Assembly: GCF_039511225.1 (NCBI RefSeq)
Contig: NZ_CP154261.1
Span: forward strand, 5,022,001 to 5,086,000
From: Sphingobacterium multivorum
GTDB lineage: Bacteria > Bacteroidota > Bacteroidia > Sphingobacteriales > Sphingobacteriaceae
DNA length: 64,000 nt
Direction of reading: 5' to 3'
Shown here piece after piece: positions 7,909 through 17,060 of this stretch. The notes beneath the pieces were generated by a model, which searched no databases, was not told the origin of the DNA, and was given only the letters and a program-made list of their open reading frames with translations. The position numbers were made by a program, and so were the translations under genes. The number at the start of each line of letters is the position of its first letter. Within the stretch, counting starts at the first letter, position 1.

Positions 7909-9747
7909 TTAAATAATTCCGTGTAGTGACCCTCCTTTTGCAGCAAGTTGATCCACACGCCTTTCCACCGTTTCGTCTTTAATCAGCGCCGGCGCATGAT
8001 GGGGTTTTGTCCGCGCATCAATAATTAGCGGTCCTTTACAACCCCAATGTTTAAATGTTGTAAAACTATGTATTCCATAAATATCAAACGCAGGATTACT
8101 TCTGGTAAACGTTGTCCAAACAAAATTATTGACGGTAGCGGCGGTGAAGTGAGCATCATCACATAAGACGATCAACGGGAAACCTTCCCAGGCGAGTCCT
8201 GCAGCAGCGCGGCACCATTCGGCCATTATCTTCGGCTCATTCTCATAGGTAGAGAATGCCTGACCATCGATGGCAATAATACCGGGCATAACAAATTTTG
8301 CCTGATTGAAAGGTCGGGGTAGTTCAAAACCAGCCGGCAATTCACGGCCCAATTCTCTTTTCTTTGTACCAGCGGCAGCAAAAACCACCTTGGAACCGGC
8401 ATTTAATCCATCGCCAGAATAATCCAAGGTATCGATAGTCGTATTGGTCTGAAAATGAACATCTCGAGTAAGGTCTATCCGTTCAAGGATATGACCCAAA
8501 AAAGCCGGAATATCATAAATATCCAATTGCGGATTATCTTCATTTGCTGAGATAAACAAATATTTAGCAAGGCTGAGCTGATTTTTACCCAGTATCTGAT
8601 TGGCTATCGTTAAAATTTCCTGCGGTCGATCCACTCGCTGATAAGGCGTATACCGTTCAGACCCTATTGCAAAAAGTAAGGGATGTACACCAGCGGCATC
8701 AACGGCATTAACTGCATGGAGACCTGAAATCTCCTTTGGAATGGCCGCCCCCGTAATTTCGTGGATTAAGGCACCAAAACTGGTGTCTTCCTGCGGCGGC
8801 CGCCCCACAACGGTAAAAGACCAAATTGGATTTTTCTTATGGTACACATTATGCACCTTCATCAAGGGAAACGGGTGAGTTAAACTATAGTATCCGATAT
8901 GGTCACCAAAAGGACCTTCCGGTTTATTTTCGTTGGGATAAACAGTACCGGTAATCACAAAGTCTGCATCTGCCGAGATACAAAAACCTTCATCATCATA
9001 AAAATAACGGAACCTTCTATTTCCTAATGCCCCGGCAAAGATCATCTCAGAGAGTCCTTCCGGTAGCGGCATTACAGCAGACAAGGGATGTGCTGGCGGT
9101 CCGCCGACAAAAATACTCACCTTTAAAGGTTTACCGAGCGCATTTGCCTTAGTTTGATGGATTCCTATACCACGATGCAACTGATAATGTAAACCAATCT
9201 CCTGATCAGGCAGATAATCATTCCCGGAAAGCTGAATCCGATACATCCCCAGATTGGCCTGCATAATACCGGGTTTGGCAACATCTTCTGTATATACCTG
9301 CGGCATCGTCACAAAAGCACCGCCGTCCATAGGCCAGTTGACGATCTGCGGAAGTTTACTAATCGATGTTTTACCATGAAGTATGGGAGCCCCCGATTTT
9401 TTTTTCCAGGGTAAAGCCCCAAGGGCTGTCATCGAGGAACCAATATATTGAAAAGGATTTTTAAGTACTGCAGCAGGATTCATCTTAACATCCACCAACT
9501 TCTTCAGGTGGTCTAACGAATCCCGAAACATAAACTTCGAGCGTTCCAGCGTTCCAAACAAATTAGATACAGCCGGAAATTCCGAACCTTTGATATTTTC
9601 AAAAAATAAGGCGGGCCCTTCCTCATCAAACACCCGCATATGGATGGCGGCCATTTCCAGATAGGGATCGACCTCTTCTTTGATCCGGATTAAATGACCA
9701 TGTTTTTCAAGATCCGCAACACATGCTTCTAAACTATTGTATCCCAT
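7909..9747 (-). CDS. UbiD family decarboxylase, probable menaquinone biosynthesis decarboxylase
   Basis: 612 residues, in the size range of the long UbiD-family proteins that Bacteroidota annotate as menaquinone biosynthesis decarboxylase. UbiD enzymes use prenylated FMN to decarboxylate aromatic or unsaturated acids. The core motif PEGPFGDHIGYY (about residue 272) contains the conserved catalytic Glu region, followed by PLMKVHNVYHKKNPIW, another family landmark; GGPPAHPLSAVMPLPEG lies before it. The gene stands between a Rossmann protein and a HopJ gene with no other menaquinone genes in the window, so the pathway assignment rests on family alone. A UbiX partner is not in the window. Confidence 0.88.
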   Translation of the reverse strand: MGYNSLEACVADLEKHGHLIRIKEEVDPYLEMAAIHMRVFDEEGPALFFENIKGSEFPAVSNLFGTLERSKFMFRDSLDHLKKLVDVKMNPAAVLKNPFQYIGSSMTALGALPWKKKSGAPILHGKTSISKLPQIVNWPMDGGAFVTMPQVYTEDVAKPGIMQANLGMYRIQLSGNDYLPDQEIGLHYQLHRGIGIHQTKANALGKPLKVSIFVGGPPAHPLSAVMPLPEGLSEMIFAGALGNRRFRYFYDDEGFCISADADFVITGTVYPNENKPEGPFGDHIGYYSLTHPFPLMKVHNVYHKKNPIWSFTVVGRPPQEDTSFGALIHEITGAAIPKEISGLHAVNAVDAAGVHPLLFAIGSERYTPYQRVDRPQEILTIANQILGKNQLSLAKYLFISANEDNPQLDIYDIPAFLGHILERIDLTRDVHFQTNTTIDTLDYSGDGLNAGSKVVFAAAGTKKRELGRELPAGFELPRPFNQAKFVMPGIIAIDGQAFSTYENEPKIMAEWCRAAAGLAWEGFPLIVLCDDAHFTAATVNNFVWTTFTRSNPAFDIYGIHSFTTFKHWGCKGPLIIDARTKPHHAPALIKDETVERRVDQLAAKGGSLHGII

Positions 9748-9879
9748 ATATTAAATCTGCTTCAACACGTTAATCCACAAATTTAACAGAATAATTTATT
9801 AAACAGGATATAAAGAAAAAACCTTTAGCGATCTTGGATCTCGCTCCCTTATCATCAGTATAACAACCTCAACCATTAC

Positions 9880-10749
9880 CTAGGTATCCATGCAGACATA
9901 GGATTTCAAGGGTGTAAATTCAAATGCCTGTACGCGCTGCCAAGTCGAATTATCTACATTTTTCTCATAATAAAGTACTCGCCTAAATTCATCAATATCT
10001 TCTTTATTGATATCATTCAACCTTGTCAACAAGAGCTTAGCAAAGAATTTATTGACGCCTATTTCTCTCTTTTGGCCTTCGGAAGTGCACTTCAGGAAAT
10101 GGTAAAATAAGCCTCTAAATGTCATTTCCTCATTGCCACCGAGGTAAATAACTTCTGATATAAAATTATTTTCCCAAGGCATTTCTCGTAGCCAGCGGTA
10201 AACATCGAGCAAAGGCAGGGGGCGAAACTTCAGGGAAGCCACCCAGTTCCAATAAAATATGGTCTGCCGTTTGGCAAGTTTCGCAAATATGCGGTTCAAG
10301 ACACTCTCCTTCCCGATGACGCTACTTTTAATCACAATGGTATATTGGACGCGTAAATTTTCCAGCAGATCACGCACAGGCTCCAAAAAATGTTCATCCA
10401 TTAGCCTCGCGACATAAATGACGCGGTTATTTCCGGCACGTCTACAAATTTCCACAAAATTGCGTAGACCAAGCAATTCAAGCTGAAGCTGTATATCATT
10501 GTCAAGTGAGGGAACCTGCGTAAAATAAATTCCAAAATTGAGTTCAGCAATCTGAAAATTCTCAAAAGCTTCGCCTTTTCGCAACAGATCCAATTCAAAA
10601 AGCTTTGCCGTCACCTTTTCCTTTACTATTTTATTAAAAAGGGATAAGTTGCGCACTAATCCAGTCACATCAAAATCTTTGGATTGCAAATAACAGGATG
10701 CCCGTCGTCCCAAATAGGTATTTAGCCCGCTGATTAAAACCTTTTTCAT
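9880..10749 (-). CDS. Atypical NAD(P)-binding Rossmann-fold protein (SDR/epimerase-like), degenerate
   Basis: 289 residues. It starts like an extended or atypical short-chain dehydrogenase: MKKVLISGLNTYLGRR is a beta-alpha unit with a glycine-rich loop in which the middle Gly is Thr11, then VTGLVRN and FELDLL match the second strand and the Asp before the adenine pocket. I see no YxxxK catalytic pair. The C-terminal half (about 190-289) has no domain I recognise. NmrA-like regulators and quinone-reductase-like SDRs are alternative readings. Monocistronic; a nested dyad symmetry lies 38-75 bases upstream of the start. Confidence 0.65.
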   Translation of the reverse strand: MKKVLISGLNTYLGRRASCYLQSKDFDVTGLVRNLSLFNKIVKEKVTAKLFELDLLRKGEAFENFQIAELNFGIYFTQVPSLDNDIQLQLELLGLRNFVEICRRAGNNRVIYVARLMDEHFLEPVRDLLENLRVQYTIVIKSSVIGKESVLNRIFAKLAKRQTIFYWNWVASLKFRPLPLLDVYRWLREMPWENNFISEVIYLGGNEEMTFRGLFYHFLKCTSEGQKREIGVNKFFAKLLLTRLNDINKEDIDEFRRVLYYEKNVDNSTWQRVQAFEFTPLKSYVCMDT

Positions 10750-10786
10750 TCGAATTCTCTATATTTTTGGCTTTGAAACTACCACG

Positions 10787-10824
10787 ATTTAATGATTCGT
10801 TCTCACGATCGTGAGCCATTAAAT
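10787..10824. promoter_or_regulatory. Nested dyad, candidate operator
   Basis: Perfect palindrome CTCACGATCGTGAG at 10802-10815, enclosed by ATTTAATG (10787-10794) and its exact complement CATTAAAT (10817-10824). It is 38 bases upstream of the start codon of the Rossmann gene. Candidate repressor site; no U run, so not a terminator. Confidence 0.5.
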
Positions 10825-11156
10825 AGGATCGTTCCTTCCTAGTACGCTGTATTTTATATATTACCCTTTAATCGCTAAAACGAATAAAATCCCTAGGACG
10901 GTTCCATTGGTGATGCAGCTATCTTTTCCATGTTTTTCTTACGCTTTTAGTATGTTACTCGGATTGTTTCAAGAGTAACGGAAATAACTTACAAATATCA
11001 TAATTCCCTGATTTTAGAACAGAGAAACATCAAATAAGTTTAACACTATTTTTATTTTTTCCTAACCAAAATAGCGTAAACCATCCAAACAAGTACCGCC
11101 ATTGTCCTTTTTTTGTCAATTCGCGCATAAATACTTTCAAGAACACAATATCCTTA

Positions 11157-11164
11157 TATATTTG
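11157..11164 (+). promoter_or_regulatory. -7 promoter box (TATATTTG) for photolyase
   Basis: Exact match to the Bacteroidota -7 consensus TAnnTTTG, 50 bases before the ATG. No TTG -33 box at the usual distance; TTT is found there. Confidence 0.55.
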
Positions 11165-11213
11165 TAAATCTTCTGAAAATAGGCTGCACTAAAAAGTATT
11201 TATCTTCACCTCT

Positions 11214-12488
11214 ATGGACAAAAGGGCTACAATGATCTGGTTTCGCAATGATTTAAGACTTCATGACAATGAAGTATTTTATCAAGCTTCTGAAAAAAGT
11301 TCATTCATCATCCCGGTATACTGTTTTGACCCCCGATATTTCGACCGCAATCAATTTGGCACTTTAAATACAGGTGTCCTGCGAGCGGCTTTTGTCATTG
11401 AAGCCGTGACCGCTTTAAAAGAAAAATTAAAGAGCCATGGTAGCGACTTGTTGACTTATGTCGGCAAACCTGAAGATATTATCCCAAGAATAGCCCAAAA
11501 ATACCAAGTCAACGAAGTGTATCATCACCGCGAGGTGGCACTTCGGGAAACTTCTATTTCGGAGAAAGTAGAAAGTGAGCTTTGGAGCAGCAAAATAAAT
11601 TTGCGCCATTTCATCGGTCACACCCTCTACCATAAGGAAGATCTTCCTTTCCCTATTAAAGATATACCCAATGGTTTTTCTATTTTCAAGAAAAAAGTTG
11701 AGCGGGAAAGCCTGGTGCGGCAACCCATCCCATTTCCGACCAATTTTCTTACCCCGCCCCATCTTGAGGACACCAAAATTCCTTCATTAAAAGATTTGGG
11801 CTATTCAGAGGAAGAGATCAAATCTGTTGATGACATCTATATTCTCGGCGGCGAAGACACTGCGCTCAGTATTATGCATGCGTTATTGTCAACCTATCCT
11901 GAAACGGACCAGGACCCTTTGATTCTAGGGCCTTTTATAGCGTCAGGTGCCTTGTCACCTATTTTACTTTATAACAATATCAAAAAACTGGGTGAAGGTA
12001 AGAAAGACAAACGATTTGAAAAGATTGTCGACATTCTGCTCTGGCGCGATTATTTTAGGTTTATGCTTAAAAAATATCCGAATATATTCTTTAAGCCACA
12101 AGGCACCAAGAACAGCTCCCCTCAGGATCATCCGACCTTAGACGGGAATGAAGAATTATTTGAAAAATGGAAATCGGGCCACACGGAACATGATTTTATA
12201 AACAGTGTGATGATCCAGTTACAGAAGACCGGCTATATCCCTTATCAAGCACGCTTAATCGCAGCTAGCTATTTAGTTCATGAGTACCAGGTCAACTGGC
12301 TTCGTGGCGCTTCCTGGTACGAGGAGCACCTATTAGACTATTCTCCGGCAACTGTTTATGGACAATGGTCTCATATTGCCGGAGTTGGGACAAGCGAAAA
12401 AGACAATAAAGCGCTGGACTGGCAAAAATTGATCAAAACTCATTTCCCAAATGGACTTCCAAAATTGGACGAAATACTCGTTAAATAA
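11214..12488 (+). CDS. Cryptochrome/photolyase family protein, DASH type
   Basis: 424 residues. The N-terminal alpha/beta photolyase domain begins TMIWFRNDLRLHDNEVF, and the C-terminal FAD-binding helical domain has LLWRDYFRF, TGYIPYQARLIAASYLVHE, WLRGASWYEEHLLDYSPA and the AGVGTSEKD segment after QWSH. These last blocks resemble CRY-DASH proteins (LLDYDP...YGNW...AGVGND) more than class I CPD photolyases. DASH proteins bind FAD and methenyltetrahydrofolate and repair CPD lesions in single-stranded DNA; some may signal. Monocistronic with its own promoter box. A (6-4)-type or other cryptochrome assignment is less likely. Confidence 0.9.
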   Translation: MDKRATMIWFRNDLRLHDNEVFYQASEKSSFIIPVYCFDPRYFDRNQFGTLNTGVLRAAFVIEAVTALKEKLKSHGSDLLTYVGKPEDIIPRIAQKYQVNEVYHHREVALRETSISEKVESELWSSKINLRHFIGHTLYHKEDLPFPIKDIPNGFSIFKKKVERESLVRQPIPFPTNFLTPPHLEDTKIPSLKDLGYSEEEIKSVDDIYILGGEDTALSIMHALLSTYPETDQDPLILGPFIASGALSPILLYNNIKKLGEGKKDKRFEKIVDILLWRDYFRFMLKKYPNIFFKPQGTKNSSPQDHPTLDGNEELFEKWKSGHTEHDFINSVMIQLQKTGYIPYQARLIAASYLVHEYQVNWLRGASWYEEHLLDYSPATVYGQWSHIAGVGTSEKDNKALDWQKLIKTHFPNGLPKLDEILVK

Positions 12489-12636
12489 ATCTTCGGCAGA
12501 AATAAATAATTCCAATAGAAAATAAATTTGTAGGACGTTGGAAGCCCTTTTTAAATCATGCTAAAAATGTTAAGAATTGGATAGGTTTATTGATTAAATT
12601 ATTCAATTTCAGTATTAGAAACTCTTTTTTTATTCA

Positions 12637-12644
12637 TAACTTTG
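12637..12644 (+). promoter_or_regulatory. -7 promoter box (TAACTTTG) for sucAB
   Basis: TAnnTTTG match 25 bases before the sucA ATG; a -33 TTG is not evident. Confidence 0.55.
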
Positions 12645-12669
12645 ACAAATTTCATAGTTTTAATTGTAA

Positions 12670-15411
12670 ATGGACAATCTGACATATTTGAGTAATGCTG
12701 ATTCGGCTTATGTCGATGGCTTATATCAATCGTACAAGCAAGATCCCCAATCGGTAGATTTCGGATGGCAAAAATTCTTTGAAGGTTTTGATTTCGGTCA
12801 AAATGCTGGCGGAACAACAAGTTCAGTAGGCGAGGCTACTCCCGAGCACGTATTGAAAGAAATCAATGTGCTGAACATGATCAATGGCTACCGCGACCGT
12901 GGCCACCTATTCACACACACTAACCCTGTTCGTGAAAGACGTAAATACTATCCTGGAAAGGAATTGGAAACGTTTGGTCTTGCAGAAGCAGACATGAACA
13001 CCGTTTTTAATGCAGGTGTTGAAGTCGGTTTAGGTCCAGCAACATTGAAAGACATCCGTCAATTGGTGGAGGATACTTATTGCCGTTCTATTGGTGCAGA
13101 ATTCAAATATATCCGTAATCCAGAGAAAATTAAATGGTTACAGGACCGCATGGAAGCGGATCGTAACATGCCAAAATTTTCGTTGGAGACCAAAAAGAGA
13201 ATTTTAAACAAATTAAACCACGCCGTTGTATTCGAAAACTTTTTAGGCACTAAGTTTTTAGGTCAAAAACGTTTCTCGTTGGAAGGTGCAGAAAGTTTAA
13301 TCCCAGCATTAGATTCGGTCATTGAAAAAGGTGCAGAAATCGGTATCCAGGAATTCGTTATCGGTATGGCTCACCGTGGCCGTCTGAATGTCTTGACTAA
13401 TATCATGGGTAAATCTTACAAATCAGTATTCTCTGAATTTGAAGGTAAAACCTACGCTGATGATCCTGAAGTAAACTTTGGTGGTGACGTAAAATACCAC
13501 TTGGGCTTTTCTTCTGAGGTTAAAACGAACGATGGCAAATCTGTCCATTTAAGTTTGGCACCGAACCCTTCGCATTTGGAAACTGTAGATCCAATCGTTG
13601 AAGGCATGGTTCGTTCTAAGATTGACTTCAAATACGAAGGTGACTCGTCTAAAATTGCACCGATCATTATTCATGGTGACGCAGCGATTGCTGGACAAGG
13701 TGTAGTATACGAAGTAACCCAAATGTCGAAATTAGATGGCTACAAAACTGGTGGTACGGTACATATTGTGATCAACAACCAAATCGGTTTTACAACGAAC
13801 TATAAGGATGCTCGCTCTGGAACATACTGTACAGACGTGGCAAAAATCACTTCTTCACCCGTGTTCCATGTGAACGGTGATGATGCTGAAGCGGTAGTTT
13901 ATGCGATTAATTTAGCTGTTGAATACCGTCAAAAATATAAAACAGACGTATTTATCGATCTATTATGTTATAGAAGATTTGGACACAACGAGGCAGATGA
14001 ACCAAAATTCACGCAACCATTGTTGTATAAAATCATCGAAAAACATCCAAACCCAAAAGAAGTTTACGCTAAAAAATTAATTACGGAAGGAAGTATTGAC
14101 GAGGCGTATTCAAAAAATATCGAGAAGGAATTTAAGGCTGAATTACAAACTAAATTTGAGGAAGCTAAAACAGTTGAGGTATTGACTGAAGAAATTCCGA
14201 TGTTTAAAGGAGCATGGGAAGGATTGCGTCCCGCTAAAAAAGGTGAAGTATTAACAACCTCGGATAAAACGAAAGTTGCAAAGGATTTATTCTTAAAATT
14301 AGCGAAAGAAATCACGACCTTACCTTCGGATAAAAAATTCTTCCGTAAGATTACACGTTTATTTGAAGATCGCGCCAAAATGATCACTGCTGATTCATAC
14401 GATTGGGCAATGGGCGAATTGATGGCTTACGCGACTTTATTGGATCAAGGTAACCGTGTACGTATCTCGGGTCAAGATGTACAACGTGGTACATTCTCGC
14501 ACCGTCATGCGGTATTGACACTTGAAGATTCGGAAGAGAAATACGTTCCTTTAGCGAATATTAAAGGTGGTGATAAATTCTCTATCTACAATTCATTACT
14601 TTCCGAATATGCTGTTTTGGGATTTGAATATGGTTATGCATCTTCTAATCCAAATTCGTTGACAATCTGGGAAGCTCAATTTGGAGATTTCTACAACGGT
14701 GCTCAAATCATCGTCGATCAATATCTATCGAGTGCAGAGACAAAATGGAAACGTTCTAACGGTTTAGTGATGATGCTTCCTCACGGTATGGAAGGTCAAG
14801 GTCCTGAACACTCTTCAGCGCGTATCGAAAGATTCTTAGAGTTATGTGCAGATGAAAATATGATCTTAGCAAACTGTACTACTCCGGCTAACTATTTCCA
14901 CCTGTTACGTCGTCAACTGGTACGTGAGTTCCGTAAACCATTGGTTGTATTTACGCCAAAATCATTGTTGCGCCACCCTAAAGTGGTATCACCATTAAAA
15001 GATTTTACAGAAGCTGCTTTCCAAGAGGTAATCGATGATGCAAATGTTGCGGCGAAAGACGTTAAACGCGTGTTATTCTGTTCGGGTAAAGTTTACTACG
15101 ACCTATTAGAGAAACAAGAAGCGGATAAACGCAAAGATATCGCTATCGTGAGATTGGAGCAATTATTCCCAATTCCTACAGAGCAATTGAAAGCAATCCG
15201 TAAAAAATACAACAAGGCAAAAGAATTTGTTTGGGTTCAGGAAGAAAATGAGAACATGGGCGCATGGTCTTATTACTGCCGTAAACTCATGGGTACTGAG
15301 ATTGCATTTACAGGTTTTGTTGCCCGTAAAGAAAGTGGAAGTACAGCTACGGGTTACATGAAACAACACGTTGCACAGCAAGCAGAAATCTTAAATAAAT
15401 CATTCGAATAA
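12670..15411 (+). CDS. sucA: 2-oxoglutarate dehydrogenase E1 component
   Basis: 913 residues, normal E1 length. The thiamine-diphosphate enzyme decarboxylates 2-oxoglutarate and passes the succinyl group to the lipoyl domain of E2 in the TCA cycle. An N-terminal DNLTYLSNADSAYVDGLYQS stretch is the E2-binding region; GMAHRGRLNVL, HGDAAIAGQGVVYEVTQMS (ThDP/Mg binding), CYRRFGHNEADEPKFTQP and the C-terminal SGKVYYDL are visible in order. No fused acyltransferase domain like that of actinobacterial KGD is present. Codon use is adapted (highly expressed pattern, as in the ribosomal genes here). Followed after 63 bases by sucB, with a perfect hairpin in between. Confidence 0.97.
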   Translation: MDNLTYLSNADSAYVDGLYQSYKQDPQSVDFGWQKFFEGFDFGQNAGGTTSSVGEATPEHVLKEINVLNMINGYRDRGHLFTHTNPVRERRKYYPGKELETFGLAEADMNTVFNAGVEVGLGPATLKDIRQLVEDTYCRSIGAEFKYIRNPEKIKWLQDRMEADRNMPKFSLETKKRILNKLNHAVVFENFLGTKFLGQKRFSLEGAESLIPALDSVIEKGAEIGIQEFVIGMAHRGRLNVLTNIMGKSYKSVFSEFEGKTYADDPEVNFGGDVKYHLGFSSEVKTNDGKSVHLSLAPNPSHLETVDPIVEGMVRSKIDFKYEGDSSKIAPIIIHGDAAIAGQGVVYEVTQMSKLDGYKTGGTVHIVINNQIGFTTNYKDARSGTYCTDVAKITSSPVFHVNGDDAEAVVYAINLAVEYRQKYKTDVFIDLLCYRRFGHNEADEPKFTQPLLYKIIEKHPNPKEVYAKKLITEGSIDEAYSKNIEKEFKAELQTKFEEAKTVEVLTEEIPMFKGAWEGLRPAKKGEVLTTSDKTKVAKDLFLKLAKEITTLPSDKKFFRKITRLFEDRAKMITADSYDWAMGELMAYATLLDQGNRVRISGQDVQRGTFSHRHAVLTLEDSEEKYVPLANIKGGDKFSIYNSLLSEYAVLGFEYGYASSNPNSLTIWEAQFGDFYNGAQIIVDQYLSSAETKWKRSNGLVMMLPHGMEGQGPEHSSARIERFLELCADENMILANCTTPANYFHLLRRQLVREFRKPLVVFTPKSLLRHPKVVSPLKDFTEAAFQEVIDDANVAAKDVKRVLFCSGKVYYDLLEKQEADKRKDIAIVRLEQLFPIPTEQLKAIRKKYNKAKEFVWVQEENENMGAWSYYCRKLMGTEIAFTGFVARKESGSTATGYMKQHVAQQAEILNKSFE

Positions 15412-15425
15412 AAACAATTTAAAAT

Positions 15426-15455
15426 CAATTGCGTCTTAGCTATAGGACGCAATTG
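15426..15455 (+). repeat. Perfect hairpin in the sucA-sucB spacer
   Basis: CAATTGCGTC (15426-15435) and GACGCAATTG (15446-15455) form a 10-bp perfect stem around a 10-base loop, 14 bases after the sucA stop codon and 20 bases before the sucB start. No U run follows, so it is unlikely to be a full terminator; an RNA-processing or stability element is more plausible. Confidence 0.7.
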
Positions 15456-15474
15456 TCAATAAAGAACATTATAT

Positions 15475-16716
15475 ATGAGCTTAGAAATTAAAGTACCAAC
15501 CGTAGGTGAATCAATCACGGAGGTAACCTTATCACAATGGTTGAAACAAGATGGCGATTATGTGGAGATGGATGAAAACATCGCCGAACTGGAATCAGAC
15601 AAAGCAACGTTTGAATTACCAGCTGAAAAAGCGGGTATCTTAAGAATCATTGCACAAGAAGGTGATACTTTAGAAATCGGTGCCGTTGTTTGTACAATTG
15701 AAGAAGGCGCTGCTCCTGCCGGTGGTTCAGCTCCAGCTGCTGCCCCTGCTGCAGAAGCGTCAAATGCAGCTCCAGTTGCGGCTGCCGCTGCAAAAGATGA
15801 AGATCCAGATAGCTATGCTGCTGGTACAGCTTCTCCTGCTGCTGCAAAAATCTTAAGAGAAAAAGGAATTGATCCTGCTACAATAAAAGGAACAGGTAAA
15901 GAAGGTCGCATCACAAAAGAAGATGCTGAAAAAGCTCAACCTGTTGCTAAAGCTGCTGCAGCAGGAGCAAAACCTGCTCCTGCTCCTGCTGCGACAGTTG
16001 CTCCGGTAGCGGGTGCAAGAAACGAACGTCGTGAGAAATTATCTTCATTACGTAAAACAATCGCGAAACGCCTAGTTGCCGTTAAAAATGAAACGGCTAT
16101 GTTGACAACATTCAATGAAGTCAATATGCAGCCGATCATGGATCTACGTGCTAAATATAAAGACACCTTTAAAGAGAAATTTGGAATCGGTCTTGGCTTT
16201 ATGTCATTCTTTACAAAAGCAGTAACAACTGCATTGGCTGAATGGCCGGCCGTAAATGCCCGTATCGAAGATAACGAGATTGTATATTCTGATTTTGCAG
16301 ACGTTTCAATCGCAGTTTCTGCACCTAAAGGTTTGGTTGTTCCGGTTATCCGTAATGCTGATGCCATGTCATTGGAGCAAATTGAAAAAGCAATTGCTAC
16401 ATTGGCAGGTAAAGCCCGTGACAACAAATTAACGATTGACGAGATGACTGGTGGTACATTTACGATTACCAACGGTGGTGTATTCGGATCAATGATGTCT
16501 ACACCGATCATCAATGCACCACAATCTGCAATCCTGGGTATGCACAACATCATCCAACGTCCTATTGCTGAAAATGGCCAAGTGGTGATCCGTCCAATGA
16601 TGTACATTGCGCTTTCTTATGATCACCGTATCATCGATGGTCGTGAATCAGTAAGCTTCTTGGTTCGTGTAAAACAATTATTGGAAGATCCAGCTCGTTT
16701 ATTGTTGGGTGTTTAA
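15475..16716 (+). CDS. sucB: 2-oxoglutarate dehydrogenase E2, dihydrolipoamide succinyltransferase
   Basis: 413 residues. Domains in order: one lipoyl domain (residues 2-77, lipoylated K43 in ESDKATFELP), an Ala/Pro-rich flexible linker (about 80-105), the peripheral subunit-binding domain (about 119-152, SPAAAKILREKGIDPATIKG), a second Ala/Pro linker, and the catalytic acyltransferase domain (about 185-413) with the active-site motif SYDHRIIDGRE near 382-392. It accepts the succinyl group from E1 and passes it to CoA. The E3 gene is not in the window. Downstream of sucA and closed by a strong terminator, so the unit is sucAB only. Confidence 0.97.
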   Translation: MSLEIKVPTVGESITEVTLSQWLKQDGDYVEMDENIAELESDKATFELPAEKAGILRIIAQEGDTLEIGAVVCTIEEGAAPAGGSAPAAAPAAEASNAAPVAAAAAKDEDPDSYAAGTASPAAAKILREKGIDPATIKGTGKEGRITKEDAEKAQPVAKAAAAGAKPAPAPAATVAPVAGARNERREKLSSLRKTIAKRLVAVKNETAMLTTFNEVNMQPIMDLRAKYKDTFKEKFGIGLGFMSFFTKAVTTALAEWPAVNARIEDNEIVYSDFADVSIAVSAPKGLVVPVIRNADAMSLEQIEKAIATLAGKARDNKLTIDEMTGGTFTITNGGVFGSMMSTPIINAPQSAILGMHNIIQRPIAENGQVVIRPMMYIALSYDHRIIDGRESVSFLVRVKQLLEDPARLLLGV

Positions 16717-16738
16717 TCCGCCATAAAATTGGAAATAT

Positions 16739-16774
16739 AAAAAGACCTATGCTTTGCGGCATAGGTCTTTTTCT
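16739..16774 (+). terminator. Terminator of sucAB
   Basis: 14-bp perfect stem (16739-16752 with 16759-16772), 6-base loop, T-rich tail. Confidence 0.92.
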
Positions 16775-17060
16775 TTCTCAAAGTGTCTCCTATCCTTGGC
16801 CTGGAGGCACCTTCAGTTCGTTTCCATTACTGTTGGTAACAGCGAAATTATGAAAGTTTTATTTACATCGGAATGAAGCAATATACTTAACGAATATGAA
16901 TCGGAGATAGACGAATATAAATCAGCTTTTTAATTTCTCCATTTTAATTTTTACTTTCATCTTGTTAAAGATCAAGGATATCCTAATATGTAACCACCGC
17001 TATCATGTAAAGGTCGGCATCTGAATATGGAACTTGATATTAAGCAGACATAACAAGCAA
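16775..17060. other. Intergenic region upstream of the unknown membrane protein, with a phased direct repeat
   Basis: About 286 bases with no credible ORF. It contains the direct repeat ACGAATATRAATC at 16890-16902 and 16911-16923, two copies starting 21 bases apart. No TAnnTTTG box was found for the downstream gene. Confidence 0.6.

Larger units (their letters stand above)
10750..11213. other. Divergent intergenic region with nested dyad symmetry and photolyase promoter
   Basis: 464 bases between the Rossmann gene (leftward) and the photolyase gene (rightward). It holds a perfect 14-base palindrome with outer complementary 8-base arms near the left gene, and a TATATTTG box near the right gene. 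No ORF with convincing features is present. Confidence 0.7.

Noticed and set aside
15936..16607. Long open frame of 223 codons on the minus strand inside sucB
   Set aside because: It mirrors the low-complexity Ala/Pro linker and catalytic domain of sucB; no domain seen, and sucB is certain.
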